DNA of 45,210 nucleotides from Candidatus Parcubacteria bacterium (GCA_009995385.1 JAACPT010000004.1:1-45210); one strand, 5' to 3'; shown: positions 18,063 through 27,941, numbered from the stretch's first letter. Notes: a model not told the origin generated them from the letters alone. Made by a program: numbers and translations.

Positions 18063-19051
18063 ACGACGAACCCACATACATAATAGACACCATTCAAAAA
18101 CCAGCGACAAATCGTTTCCCGATTTTTATGCAACTTGGAATATTGGGGTTAATATTGTTTACACTGTTCGGAGCATTATTCCTCCCGCAGGGAGGAGAGC
18201 AGACCAACGTGACCACCACAGCCGCACCAACTCCACAGCAAGCGTCACTACCAGCAGTTCCACAAAAATTTGATGACATTACTATCGTAGCAACAGCAGC
18301 ATATGTCTGGGACGTTAGAGCGCAACGAGCGTTATTCAGTAAGAACGCTGATGAACCACTACCACTAGCTTCAATCACGAAATTAATGACTGCACTTCTG
18401 GCATACGAACTTATTTCCGATGATACCAAAACAACCATTTCTGACAATGCTATTAGACAAGAAGGGAACAGTGGTCTCTCGACTGGAGAACGAATGGGCA
18501 TCAAGCAACTGCGACAGTTAGCACTCGTCTCTTCTTCCAATGACGCTGCTTATGCTCTCGGAGCAAGTGTTGGGGAATTACTTGGTGATCAGGATCCTAC
18601 CTCACAATTCATTCGCGGCATGAACATACGCGCAGAAGAGCTCAAGCTTAATTCGCTGCAATTTTGGAACACCACTGGTCTCGATATATCGGCGACACAA
18701 CCTGGAGCAGTAGGGAGTGCTCGTGACGTTTCATTTCTTATGGAATACATAGTCACTAGATATCCCGAAGTTATTGTCCCAACTCAAGAAACCAGTACGC
18801 GAATTTACAACACCGCTGGAGCTTTTCATGAAGCAAGCAACACCAATGAAGCAGTTATGAAGATCCCAAATATGATTGGTTCAAAGACTGGATTTACTGA
18901 TCTAGCTGGTGGTAATCTAACAATTGCGTTTGATGCTGGTTTTGATCGCCCAATTATCGTTACCGTTCTTGGCTCTACTCGAGATGAGCGGTTTACTGAC
19001 GTACTCACGTTAGTACAAGCAGTACAGCGCTCGCTCGGAGAAAACAAATAA
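18059..19051 (+). CDS. dacA: D-alanyl-D-alanine carboxypeptidase (S11 family)
   Basis: PLASITKLMTALLA (SxxK), VSSSNDAAYALG (SxN), GSKTGFTDLAGGN (KTG); ATGA overlap with scpB. Confidence 0.88.
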   Translation: MNDEPTYIIDTIQKPATNRFPIFMQLGILGLILFTLFGALFLPQGGEQTNVTTTAAPTPQQASLPAVPQKFDDITIVATAAYVWDVRAQRALFSKNADEPLPLASITKLMTALLAYELISDDTKTTISDNAIRQEGNSGLSTGERMGIKQLRQLALVSSSNDAAYALGASVGELLGDQDPTSQFIRGMNIRAEELKLNSLQFWNTTGLDISATQPGAVGSARDVSFLMEYIVTRYPEVIVPTQETSTRIYNTAGAFHEASNTNEAVMKIPNMIGSKTGFTDLAGGNLTIAFDAGFDRPIIVTVLGSTRDERFTDVLTLVQAVQRSLGENK

Positions 19052-19056
19052 TACCT

Positions 19057-20115
19057 ATGGATTCACTTCTACTTAGTGTTCTTATTCCAGCCATTCTATC
19101 ATTCACTATTGGTATTTTAATTACACCTATCATTACTTATTTTTTGTATAAATATAAAGTATGGAAGAAACAAGGCGGCAAAGTAGCTATCGGTGGTCAT
19201 GCGGCCGCTGAATTTAATCGTCTTAAAGGAGAAACCGAAACTAAAACACCACGCATGGGAGGTATCGTGATTTGGGGAAGTGTCCTTATTACGCTTGGAG
19301 GGACGTACCTTTTAGCACAATTGTTTCCACATTCACTTTTTGCAGACCTTGATTTTCTTAATCATGAACAGACGCTTATTCCAGCCACCACACTACTTGT
19401 TGGTGCTCTCATTGGCTTTCTAAACGACTTTTATGATGTTGTTCGTGGCGGAAAAGGACTACGTCTATCAATTCGACTTCTTTTGATTACCTTCCTTGCC
19501 TCATTCTTGGGTTGGTGGTTTTATCACAAACTCGGCGTCTCGACCATTAGCATTCCTTTTGACGGTGATCTGTATCTTGGTATTTTCATTATTCCATTTT
19601 TTGTACTTCTTACCTTGATGCTCTACGCCAGCGGAGTCATTGACGGCATAGACGGTCTTTCCGGGGGAGTATTTGCTTCTATTTTTGCTGCGTACACCGG
19701 GATTGCTGTTATCCAGTCTCAATTCAGCCTTGCTGTTTTTTGTGCCACCGTTGTTGGTGCCATTTTGGCATTTCTGTGGTTTAACATTCCACCGGCTCGT
19801 TTTTGGATGACAGAGACTGGCTCAATGGCACTTACCTTATCTTTAGCGACAGTAGTGTTTATGACTGACACCTTAGGAGAAGGGAACGGCATTTCACTGT
19901 TACTCATCGTCGGCTTACCACTGATTGCAACCGTTGCGTCAAACGTACTACAATTGACGTACCGTAGACTGACTGGCAAAAAACTTTTTCGGATTGCACC
20001 ACTACATCACCACTTCGAAGCGATTGGCTGGCCGTCACACAAAGTGACAATGCGGTATTGGATTATTAGCATTATTTGCGCTGCGGTGGGCGTCATCATT
20101 GCCATGATTGCATGA
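19057..20115 (+). CDS. mraY: phospho-N-acetylmuramoyl-pentapeptide-transferase
   Basis: TPRMGGI, GFLNDFYDV, SGVIDGIDGLSGG, PLHHHFEAIGW. Confidence 0.95.
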   Translation: MDSLLLSVLIPAILSFTIGILITPIITYFLYKYKVWKKQGGKVAIGGHAAAEFNRLKGETETKTPRMGGIVIWGSVLITLGGTYLLAQLFPHSLFADLDFLNHEQTLIPATTLLVGALIGFLNDFYDVVRGGKGLRLSIRLLLITFLASFLGWWFYHKLGVSTISIPFDGDLYLGIFIIPFFVLLTLMLYASGVIDGIDGLSGGVFASIFAAYTGIAVIQSQFSLAVFCATVVGAILAFLWFNIPPARFWMTETGSMALTLSLATVVFMTDTLGEGNGISLLLIVGLPLIATVASNVLQLTYRRLTGKKLFRIAPLHHHFEAIGWPSHKVTMRYWIISIICAAVGVIIAMIA

Positions 20116-21236
20116 ATCCAAAAAAACTAAAACCAAAACCAATCGATGGGCTCATGCTCACCCTTATCATATTCATGGTAGCGGTAGGATTTTTAATTTT
20201 CTCCTCTGCTTCGCTTGGTCTCATGGCGCGCAGTGGAGCGACTTTTGGTTCTGTCGCTTTTAGTCAATTCGTGTTTGGAGTACTGGGCGGTGGCATTGCT
20301 TTTTTCATAATGAGCAATATTTATTACCGCAATTGGCGAAAATATGCATTTTATTTTTTTCTATTGTCGTTACTAGCTACCGTCGCTGTCTTTATTCCTA
20401 AAATAGGTATGACTCACGCTGGAGCAACGCGGTGGTTGGATCTTGGAATTGTCACAATTCAACCATCAGAATTTCTTAAGCTCGGCTTTGTTATTTATCT
20501 TGCCACCTGGCTCTCTGGTGTACATGACAAGATTGAACACTGGCGTTATGGACTACTCCCGTTTGTCGCAATTACTGGTCTAGTCGGTATAATCATGCTC
20601 GCGCAACCAGACACTGACACCTTTATGATTATCGCTTTTTCGGGGATGGCAATGTACCTTGCAGCAGGTGCTCCTTGGCGGCACATTCTGCTTTTACTCC
20701 TTAGCGGTGTTGTGCTACTCGTAGTTATCGCTTTTACTAGACCATATATCATGGACCGTTTTACTAACTTCCTTCACCCAGATTCTGACCTCCTCGGCAG
20801 TGGATACCAGCTACAGCAATCATTAATTGCTGTAGGCTCAGGTGGTATTACTGGTCGTGGTTTTGGTCAAAGTATTCAAAAATTTGAGTATCTCCCTGAA
20901 CCGATCGGAGATTCAGTTTTTGCCGTGTACGCTGAGGAGTTCGGTTTTATTGGTACAATACTTATTATTTTAGCGTTCGTATTTTTGACGCTACGTGGGT
21001 ACAAAACCGCAACTGAATCTACTGACATCTTTGGAACCCTTTTAGTTATTGGGCTCATGACTATGATTATTGCCCAAGCCTTTTTGAATATCGGAGCAAT
21101 GATTGGTGTCGCACCCCTTTCTGGATTACCATTACCATTTGTTAGTCACGGTGGTACTGCACTCATGGCAACTTTGGCGTCACTCGGTATTGTACTTAAT
21201 GTGTCGAAATATCGAACTTTTAGAAAGGTGGCATGA
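20112..21236 (+). CDS. ftsW: peptidoglycan polymerase FtsW (SEDS)
   Basis: GATRWLDLGIVTIQPSEFLKLGFV; EYLPEPIGDSVFAVYAEEFGFIG; LPFVSHGGTALMATLASLGI; ATGA overlap with mraY. Confidence 0.94.
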   Translation: MNPKKLKPKPIDGLMLTLIIFMVAVGFLIFSSASLGLMARSGATFGSVAFSQFVFGVLGGGIAFFIMSNIYYRNWRKYAFYFFLLSLLATVAVFIPKIGMTHAGATRWLDLGIVTIQPSEFLKLGFVIYLATWLSGVHDKIEHWRYGLLPFVAITGLVGIIMLAQPDTDTFMIIAFSGMAMYLAAGAPWRHILLLLLSGVVLLVVIAFTRPYIMDRFTNFLHPDSDLLGSGYQLQQSLIAVGSGGITGRGFGQSIQKFEYLPEPIGDSVFAVYAEEFGFIGTILIILAFVFLTLRGYKTATESTDIFGTLLVIGLMTMIIAQAFLNIGAMIGVAPLSGLPLPFVSHGGTALMATLASLGIVLNVSKYRTFRKVA

Positions 21237-21250
21237 TACACTAAAGACGT

Positions 21251-22363
21251 ATGAAAATTGGATTTGTTGGAGGTGGTACTGGCGGTCACTTCTATCCGCT
21301 GATCGCGGTTGCTGATGAGTTGAACAAATCAGAATACAAGCCTGAATTATATTATTTTGGACCATCCCGATATGATAAGGATTCCCTTACTAAATACGGA
21401 ATCACATTTGTGTACTGTCCAGCTGGTAAGTTACGAAATTATTTTTCTATTCAAAATTTTATTGATATATTTCGTAATTTTTTTGGTATCTTTATCGCCA
21501 TCTGGAAACTCTACATCATCTACCCAGACGTAATTTTTAGTAAGGGTGGTTATACCAGTGTCCCAATCCTACTTGCAGCCCGTTTTTTAGCTATTCCAGT
21601 AGTGATTCACGAGTCTGATGCGGTACCAGGAAAAGCTAATAAACTAGCTACAAAACAAGCGCGGTATATCGCCATCTCATATGACGATGCAGCAAAGTTT
21701 TTTCCAGCCCAAAAAACCGCACTCACTGGTATACCGCTGCGCCCAGAGATAAAAGAGGCATCAGAAGATCCTTTCACAGCTCTTGGTATACCTAATGATA
21801 AACCACTTATTTACGTCACCGGAGGGTCATCCGGCGCCTCCCGCATCAATGATGCTGTTCTACAGGCGCTCTCAAAATTGCTTCCAATGTATCGTATTTT
21901 CCATCAAACCGGTGCCAATACTCTTGATGAAGTTCGTTTATCGGCGCAAGGGCTACTTGGTGACTCGCCACTTAGAGAAAGTTACTATATCGAAGGAAAC
22001 ATTAGTGCTCCACTTGTTAATACACTAATGACCGCCGCTTCACTCATTATTACTCGCGCTGGCAGTACGACGCTTTTTGAAATTGCCTACCATGGCAAGC
22101 CAGCTATCGTCGTTCCTATACCAGAAGACATCAGCCGAGACCAACGTACTAATGCCTACGCGTATGCAAGAAGTGGTGCAGCTAGCGTGATTGAGGAACA
22201 CAACCTCACGACTAACCTTCTCGCACAGGAAATTCAGTCTATTTTGAACGACCAAAATCGTTACCAGTCAATGTCAAAAGCAGCTAAAAGTATGTATATT
22301 GAAGGAGCTGAAAGTAAGCTAGCAAACATTCTTGTTTCCATTGGAATTGAACATGCCTCATAA
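21251..22363 (+). CDS. murG: UDP-GlcNAc:lipid I GlcNAc transferase
   Basis: FVGGGTGGHFYPLIAVADEL; VIHESDAVPGKANKL; ITRAGSTTLFEIAYHGKPAIVVPIP. Confidence 0.96.
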   Translation: MKIGFVGGGTGGHFYPLIAVADELNKSEYKPELYYFGPSRYDKDSLTKYGITFVYCPAGKLRNYFSIQNFIDIFRNFFGIFIAIWKLYIIYPDVIFSKGGYTSVPILLAARFLAIPVVIHESDAVPGKANKLATKQARYIAISYDDAAKFFPAQKTALTGIPLRPEIKEASEDPFTALGIPNDKPLIYVTGGSSGASRINDAVLQALSKLLPMYRIFHQTGANTLDEVRLSAQGLLGDSPLRESYYIEGNISAPLVNTLMTAASLIITRAGSTTLFEIAYHGKPAIVVPIPEDISRDQRTNAYAYARSGAASVIEEHNLTTNLLAQEIQSILNDQNRYQSMSKAAKSMYIEGAESKLANILVSIGIEHAS

Positions 22364-23828
22364 GAATCACACAAAAGTAGTGACGCGTTTTGCACCGTCA
22401 CCAACTGGATATATGCACATCGGTGGAGCCCGCACCGCTCTCTACGCGTATCTTTTTGCTCGTAAATACAATGGTACTTTCATTCTTCGCATCGAGGACA
22501 CCGACAAAAGTAGGGAAGTGAAGGGGGCTATTCAGCATATTCAAGACTCACTACAATGGCTTGGCACCGAGTGGGACTATGGTCCAGACAAGCCAGGACC
22601 ATTCGGCTCATGTATTCAGTCATTACGTCTTGAATCATATAAAAAATACGCATTGAAACTTGTTGCTAAAGGTTTGGCGTATCCAGATCCTTACACCGAA
22701 GAAGAAGTGGAAGTATTCCGGGTTAAAGCTGAAACAGAAAAACGACCATTCCTTTTTCGAAATCACCGTCCAAAGACATTTGATACCTGGGATGGCACCA
22801 AACCACTTCGTCTTAAAGTACCAGAAATAAAACGATATGAGTGGCAAGATGCAGTTCGAGGCACATTGACCGCTGGCGAAGAGATGCTTGATGACATTAT
22901 TCTTATCAAAGCCGACGGGTATCCAACATACAACTTTGCACACATTATTGATGATCTAGAGATGGGTGTAACTCACGTTATGCGTGGTGAGGAATTTATT
23001 TCCAGTACTCCGAAATTCTTAAGTATTTATGATGCGCTAGAAATAGCGTACCCAGTATTTGCAACATTACCACCCATTATGGGTCCAGATGGTAAGAAAA
23101 AGCTCAGCAAACGTGATGGCGCAAAAGATCTTATGGATTATGCAAAAGATGGCTACCTCCCCGAAGCGATGCGCAACTTCCTTGCGCTGATAGGTTGGAA
23201 CCCAGGTGGAAACGAAGAAATCTTTGGGAGCAATGACTCAGACCATACACTCATTGAAAAATTTAGTCTAGATAAAATTCAACGCTCTGGTGGTGCCTTT
23301 AATGAAGAAAAGCTTTGCTGGATGAACAGGGAATACTTGATAAAGCAACCTCTTGATTTCAAATACACCTACCTGAAAGAAGCACTACCAGAGACAATTT
23401 TTGCCCTACCGCAATATTCAGATGAGCGCCTACTTAAACTCGTTCCTGTTATATTTGAACGGATCCAAAATAAAATTGCTATCAGAGATGCCGCAAATGC
23501 AAGGGAATACGACTTTGCGTTTACCATACAATCGTACAAAACAGATTTACTTAAATGGAAAAATGATGACACGGTAGCGGCTGCCGTACCTCGCTTGAAG
23601 CAACTTGTAAAGCTTCTTGAGAAAGCTGACTTTTCATCCCCAGATTCCATAAAGAAAGCGCTCTGGTCTTACGCTGAAGAAACTGGAAAGGGTGAAGTCC
23701 TCTGGCCACTGCGCGTAGCACTTTCTGGTGTCGAACGCTCACCTGACCCTTTTAGTATTGCTTTTATCCTAGGAAAAGATGAAACCATCTCCCGCATTCT
23801 GACTGCTTGTGATAAAATAATTGGATAA
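22353..23828 (+). CDS. gltX: glutamate-tRNA ligase
   Basis: VVTRFAPSPTGYMHIGGARTALY; KKLSKRDGAKDL; ATG 22353 preferred. Confidence 0.96.
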   Translation: MPHKNHTKVVTRFAPSPTGYMHIGGARTALYAYLFARKYNGTFILRIEDTDKSREVKGAIQHIQDSLQWLGTEWDYGPDKPGPFGSCIQSLRLESYKKYALKLVAKGLAYPDPYTEEEVEVFRVKAETEKRPFLFRNHRPKTFDTWDGTKPLRLKVPEIKRYEWQDAVRGTLTAGEEMLDDIILIKADGYPTYNFAHIIDDLEMGVTHVMRGEEFISSTPKFLSIYDALEIAYPVFATLPPIMGPDGKKKLSKRDGAKDLMDYAKDGYLPEAMRNFLALIGWNPGGNEEIFGSNDSDHTLIEKFSLDKIQRSGGAFNEEKLCWMNREYLIKQPLDFKYTYLKEALPETIFALPQYSDERLLKLVPVIFERIQNKIAIRDAANAREYDFAFTIQSYKTDLLKWKNDDTVAAAVPRLKQLVKLLEKADFSSPDSIKKALWSYAEETGKGEVLWPLRVALSGVERSPDPFSIAFILGKDETISRILTACDKIIG

Positions 23829-25135
23829 TGCGTATTCGCTTGTTCGTGGTCTTTTTTTTGGGAATAATTCTCCCGCAGTTTCTTTTGGTAACGATACCGA
23901 CCGTTTTTGCTGAATCTGAAATTGAACGACTTAAAACTGAAATAAATACTCGAAGTAATAGACTCACGGAGATTGAAGCAGAAATAGCTAAATTCGAATC
24001 ACAATTAAAGGAGGTAGGAGCTGAAAAGAAAACCCTACAAGTAGCAATTAACCAGCTTGAGTTAGAGCGCAAAAAGGTCAACGCCGAAATCTCGAAAACA
24101 GAAAATTTGATTACTTCAACTGATTTAGAAATTAACAAACTAATCCTCGAAATATCGCGCACCGAGAAAGACATTGCCGCTGCAGAAGCGGCAGTAGGCG
24201 AAATTATTCGTGCCGAATACATGGCTGGTAGTGATACCCTCATAGAGGTACTCCTCAGTAACGTAAAACTTTCGGAATTTTGGAATACCTTTGAAGCACA
24301 TGAAAGTGTGCAAAAGGTACTAGGTGAAAAGGTCGCAACATTAAGCTCTTTTAAAACGCTTCTGGAAGAGCAACGCAATGAAAGCCAAGGTAAACGAACA
24401 GAATTGAGTTCTCTGAAAAATCAGTATTTGGACCAAAACTCCGTACTTACAAACAATAAACAAGAGCGTTCAAAACTACTCGAAGTTACCAAAAACGAAG
24501 AAAAAAACTATCAACAATTACTTGCTAGTAAGGAAGCAGCGAAAGATCAAATAATAAAAGAGATGCGAGACTTTGAGTCAAAATTGCAATTCATCCTCGA
24601 CCCCAACACTATACCAACTCCTGGCACTCGAATCTTTGACTGGCCACTTAAGAATATTGTCATCACGCAGCTTTTTGGTGGAACTGAATTCGCCGCGCGT
24701 AACGCCAGTGTGTACGGCGGTCGTGCGTACCACCCAGGAATTGACCTTGGCACACCACGTGGGACACCAATCTATGCACCACTTACTGGAACCGTTAGGG
24801 CTACTGGCAACACTGATGCTGTACCTGGTTGTTATTCGTGGGGTAAGTGGACTCTCATAGACCATGCTAATGGACTTTCCACATTGTACGCACATCAAGA
24901 CGTTATTGCAGTTACTCCGGGACAAAAAGTCACCACTGGAGAGATAATCGGCTACAGTGGAAGCACTGGTTACTCCACTGGTCCACACCTTCACTTCACT
25001 GTATATGCCAAGGACGGAGTAAGTGTGAGAAAGTTTAGTGAAATAAAAAGCGTCACCAGTTGTGGTGCCGCAACCACACCAGTAGCAGCTAGCGACGCAT
25101 ATATTGACCCAATGCTTTATCTACCACCACGCTAA
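23828..25135 (+). CDS. coiled-coil M23 peptidase / EnvC-like murein hydrolase activator
   Basis: Signal peptide, long coiled coil, HPGIDLGTPRGTPIYAPLTGTV...GYSGSTGYSTGPHLHFTVY. Confidence 0.92.
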   Translation: MRIRLFVVFFLGIILPQFLLVTIPTVFAESEIERLKTEINTRSNRLTEIEAEIAKFESQLKEVGAEKKTLQVAINQLELERKKVNAEISKTENLITSTDLEINKLILEISRTEKDIAAAEAAVGEIIRAEYMAGSDTLIEVLLSNVKLSEFWNTFEAHESVQKVLGEKVATLSSFKTLLEEQRNESQGKRTELSSLKNQYLDQNSVLTNNKQERSKLLEVTKNEEKNYQQLLASKEAAKDQIIKEMRDFESKLQFILDPNTIPTPGTRIFDWPLKNIVITQLFGGTEFAARNASVYGGRAYHPGIDLGTPRGTPIYAPLTGTVRATGNTDAVPGCYSWGKWTLIDHANGLSTLYAHQDVIAVTPGQKVTTGEIIGYSGSTGYSTGPHLHFTVYAKDGVSVRKFSEIKSVTSCGAATTPVAASDAYIDPMLYLPPR

Positions 25136-25137
25136 AC

Positions 25138-25179
25138 TGTGGATAAATGCTGATTTTTTGTGGATAACTATGTGGATAG
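25138..25179 (-). promoter_or_regulatory. cluster of three DnaA-box-like motifs
   Basis: TGTGGATAA at 25138-25146 and 25159-25167 (exact complement of TTATCCACA), TGTGGATAG at 25171-25179; same orientation. Confidence 0.55.
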
Positions 25180-25229
25180 GATATAGAATAGACTTGCGAT
25201 GCACTGCATCGTAGGAACTTACCCGAATG

Positions 25230-25255
25230 GAAGCCCGCGCGTATGCGCGGGCTTC
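25230..25255. terminator. GC-rich hairpin, possible terminator of the gltX-M23 transcript
   Basis: GAAGCCCGCGC-GTAT-GCGCGGGCTTC perfect 11-bp stem; TTTTTT about 10 nt downstream. Confidence 0.55.
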
Positions 25256-25379
25256 TGGGCAGTGTTTTTTATAATCCAGGCACTTTATCTTTTTACTTTG
25301 AATCCCTCGTCACAACCTTGTATCAACCTGCATAGATTTGCCGCAACTGGCAGAATAAATATTCTGCCCACAAATGTGA

Positions 25380-26019
25380 ATGTCGCACAATATATGTCAG
25401 GTGTCTATGGTGAGAGAGCGGGGATAACATCACTTACGATACGACATTTGCTCTCAAGTAGACTTGAAAGCGACCAACACATCGGAGATGTTTTTACAGA
25501 AGGAATAATTATACTTACATAAATTGAAATTCGTATCATGTTAATGCGGTGAAAAACATTTATGTATGTATAAGATGTTTTATTTCATACATTTGCACAT
25601 TGCCTTGTTTTTCATACAAACGATTAATTACTGATAAGGAAGTTACCCCACACAAATAAGCTCACCTTGATGTACAAAGCGAGATGATATCACATACCTC
25701 TAGACAAGCTAAAACGCCTTATAATTGATCCTAGAGCCTAATAAAATGAAGCCTTTTAATCAAGCACACTGAAAATAAATATCTATAGTCACTACATGAA
25801 CAAGTAGCTTTTACTAAACGAAGACGATGCCATATGGCAACATGAACCCAGTAAGTAAATACTTGAAATAAACGTGAGAGCAGGCTATATAGAAAATGAT
25901 ATATGCTCAAACCGTCTATTAAATACCACTTCCTGACACAGATTCACAGTGTGTGTAGAAATTGAAAGAACTGAGTGGAATATGCATGTGTATGTCGCAA
26001 AAGATATATTGTGCGACAT
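25380..26019. repeat. 16-bp exact inverted repeat pair bounding ~0.6 kb ORF-poor sequence
   Basis: ATGTCGCACAATATAT (25380-25395) and its reverse complement ATATATTGTGCGACAT (26004-26019). Confidence 0.7.
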
Positions 26020-26021
26020 AC
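25990..26021. repeat. 10-bp perfect hairpin/inverted repeat
   Basis: GTATGTCGCA-N12-TGCGACATAC, overlapping the right copy of the 16-bp repeat. Confidence 0.7.
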
Positions 26022-26042
26022 TTATCACCAAACAAAAGTATT

Positions 26043-26825
26043 CTACCTGGTGTGTGCCCCTCCTAATAATTGCACCATAATACGATCGTAGTCTGGTCGA
26101 TGCTTCGTCAGATGTATATGACGCTCTCCCCTGTGAATCAGTTGCGAAGATATTTCTTGATGTCGAGTCAAATACTCATTTAATTTATTTGGGATAATTT
26201 CATCTTGTGAAATTATTTTTTTGTCTTCTTTAAAGTGTGCCCTAAGTTGATGCTTAATCTGCGTGTAGTGAGTACAACCCAAAACAACCACTGTACTCTC
26301 CCCTGCTTTGGTCTCTATAGTTTGTATTGCGATAGTAGCTGCATCAGCTAGTTCATTTCGCTCAATCAACGGTACTAGTTCTGGAATAGCAATCTGTGTC
26401 AGTATCGTGTTACCATTTCCTTTATGATTAAGCTCCAATTGGTACTTTCCCGAATTGACGGTACGCGTAGTTCCGATGAGTACAACATTTGTCAGTACAT
26501 CAAATTTTAAAATTTCAATGGTTGGCACAATAATTCCAAGAATTTTTCGATTGGGATATTCCACTGGCAAAAATTCTTGTTGTAACCTTCGTGCAGTTTG
26601 TGCTGATGCAGTGTTACAAGCAATAATCGAAAGCACTGCTCCTTTTTCAAAAAGATACCGCATTCCAATTTTAGTAAGCTCATATATCTCCTCCTCCTCT
26701 CTATCACCATATGGCAGATGTGCAGTATCACCATAAAAAACATAGTCGTATTGTGGAAGTTTTTTTGTCACTGCTTTTAAAATGGTGAGACCTCCCAAAC
26801 CAGAGTCAAAAAAACCAATTTTCAT
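26043..26825 (-). CDS. murI: glutamate racemase
   Basis: IGFFDSGLGGLTILKAV; FYGDTAHLPYGDR; IIACNTASA; VVLGCTHY. Confidence 0.95.
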   Translation of the reverse strand: MKIGFFDSGLGGLTILKAVTKKLPQYDYVFYGDTAHLPYGDREEEEIYELTKIGMRYLFEKGAVLSIIACNTASAQTARRLQQEFLPVEYPNRKILGIIVPTIEILKFDVLTNVVLIGTTRTVNSGKYQLELNHKGNGNTILTQIAIPELVPLIERNELADAATIAIQTIETKAGESTVVVLGCTHYTQIKHQLRAHFKEDKKIISQDEIIPNKLNEYLTRHQEISSQLIHRGERHIHLTKHRPDYDRIMVQLLGGAHTR

Positions 26826-27298
26826 ACTCTATATAATTTATTTTCAGCAAGACGCAGTATAAACAAAAATTCATTCTTCGAGAGCTTTGTTACCGATAAC
26901 CGGTTACCTTTCTTAAGGAGTGCCATTCTAGAAAGTTTTTTCTCATTCCGCAATTCAGAAAGTAGCACTGGCCGATTGAATTTTTTAATAAATTTCACAT
27001 CAACAGCAAACCAACGCGTCATAGAAGGATTGGATTTTGGATCGAAATAGTTACTTGTAGCGTCAAACTGTGTCGGATCTGGATACGCTTCTCTCACTAT
27101 CTCCATGAGACCGACAATACCAGTCTCTTTCCCTGTGTTTGAGTGATAAAAAAATGCTTGATCACCAACCCGCACCTGATCGCGGAGCATATTGCGCACC
27201 TGATAATTACGAATTCCATCCCACAATGAACGTTTCTTTGTTAGCAAATCATCAATGGAAAACTCATTAGGTTCACTTTTCATCAACCAATACTGCAT
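26822..27298 (-). CDS. EVE domain-containing protein
   Basis: YWLMKSEPNEFSIDDL...WDGIRNYQVRNMLRDQVRVGDQAFFYHSN. Confidence 0.9.
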   Translation of the reverse strand: MQYWLMKSEPNEFSIDDLLTKKRSLWDGIRNYQVRNMLRDQVRVGDQAFFYHSNTGKETGIVGLMEIVREAYPDPTQFDATSNYFDPKSNPSMTRWFAVDVKFIKKFNRPVLLSELRNEKKLSRMALLKKGNRLSVTKLSKNEFLFILRLAENKLYRV

Positions 27299-27327
27299 AT
27301 TGTAATAGTATATGTTATTTTGAAAAA

Positions 27328-27361
27328 CAAAAGACCGGCCCTGCTAGGGGTCGGTCTTTTG
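27328..27361. terminator. bidirectional intrinsic terminator
   Basis: CAAAAGACCGGCCC-TGCTA-GGGGTCGGTCTTTTG flanked by A/T tracts. Confidence 0.8.
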
Positions 27362-27362
27362 T

Positions 27363-27803
27363 TTAGTAGTTTGCCGCTAGGGAGTTTCCCCAACATGGCA
27401 TTGATGCACTCCATGGTCTGGTGCCCTGTGTCTCATAGAGATACCGAGCATATTCCATATTACCGTAGACGTCATCGAGATTTATCTGCATTGCAGTAGC
27501 TGATTTCTGGTGGTAACGCTTGTTGATTTGCATTACTCCCGTATCAGCAGGATCAATTCGACCGAGTAGGATCGAACCATCAGTCGTAGTGTGACGAAAA
27601 GCAGATTCACACCGAGCTACATCAATCATAACGGGAATGTCCGCAAAATATGATCGCACAATAGCTTCAGTGCTCATAATGTCAGAAATTTTAGCCACTT
27701 CTGTCACTATCCCTGCATCGTTCTGACTTGCAATGTGTCCGTACGCTGCCTCCTGCACCTCAACAGTCGAAGCGGTAGCAGCCATGAGCAGCGAGAGAAT
27801 CAC
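27363..27803 (-). CDS. SLT/lysozyme-like transglycosylase (GTG start, uncertain N-terminus)
   Basis: IDVARCESAFRHTTTDGSILLGRIDPADTGVMQINKRYH typical SLT motif. Confidence 0.8.
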   Translation of the reverse strand: MILSLLMAATASTVEVQEAAYGHIASQNDAGIVTEVAKISDIMSTEAIVRSYFADIPVMIDVARCESAFRHTTTDGSILLGRIDPADTGVMQINKRYHQKSATAMQINLDDVYGNMEYARYLYETQGTRPWSASMPCWGNSLAANY

Positions 27804-27826
27804 AGTCGATAAAATAAGCCAAAGGT

Positions 27827-27932
27827 CTTATCTCGTAAATATCGGTGAGACAAGAGTCGTATTAGTGGAGATTCCTAGAATCAATACACCGCTGCGACAC
27901 CGATAACCGCACAACTATATCACAACTTGCGG
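27827..27932 (-). promoter_or_regulatory. structured 5' leader of SLT gene (unclassified)
   Basis: Hairpin CTTGTCTC/GAGATAAG whose loop (ACCGATA) can pair with upstream TATCGGT; downstream of a good promoter. Confidence 0.4.
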
Positions 27933-27941
27933 ATTTTAAAT

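Noticed and set aside
25199-25522. 107-aa ORF in the convergent region
   Set aside because: Start lies in palindromic sequence, it contains the GC-rich hairpin, and the translation resembles no family I know; treated as spurious.
25502-25545. dif-like TTATGTAA / ATGTTAAT segments in the convergent region
   Set aside because: Only one half-site resembles a XerD arm; no matching XerC arm at 6-nt spacing.
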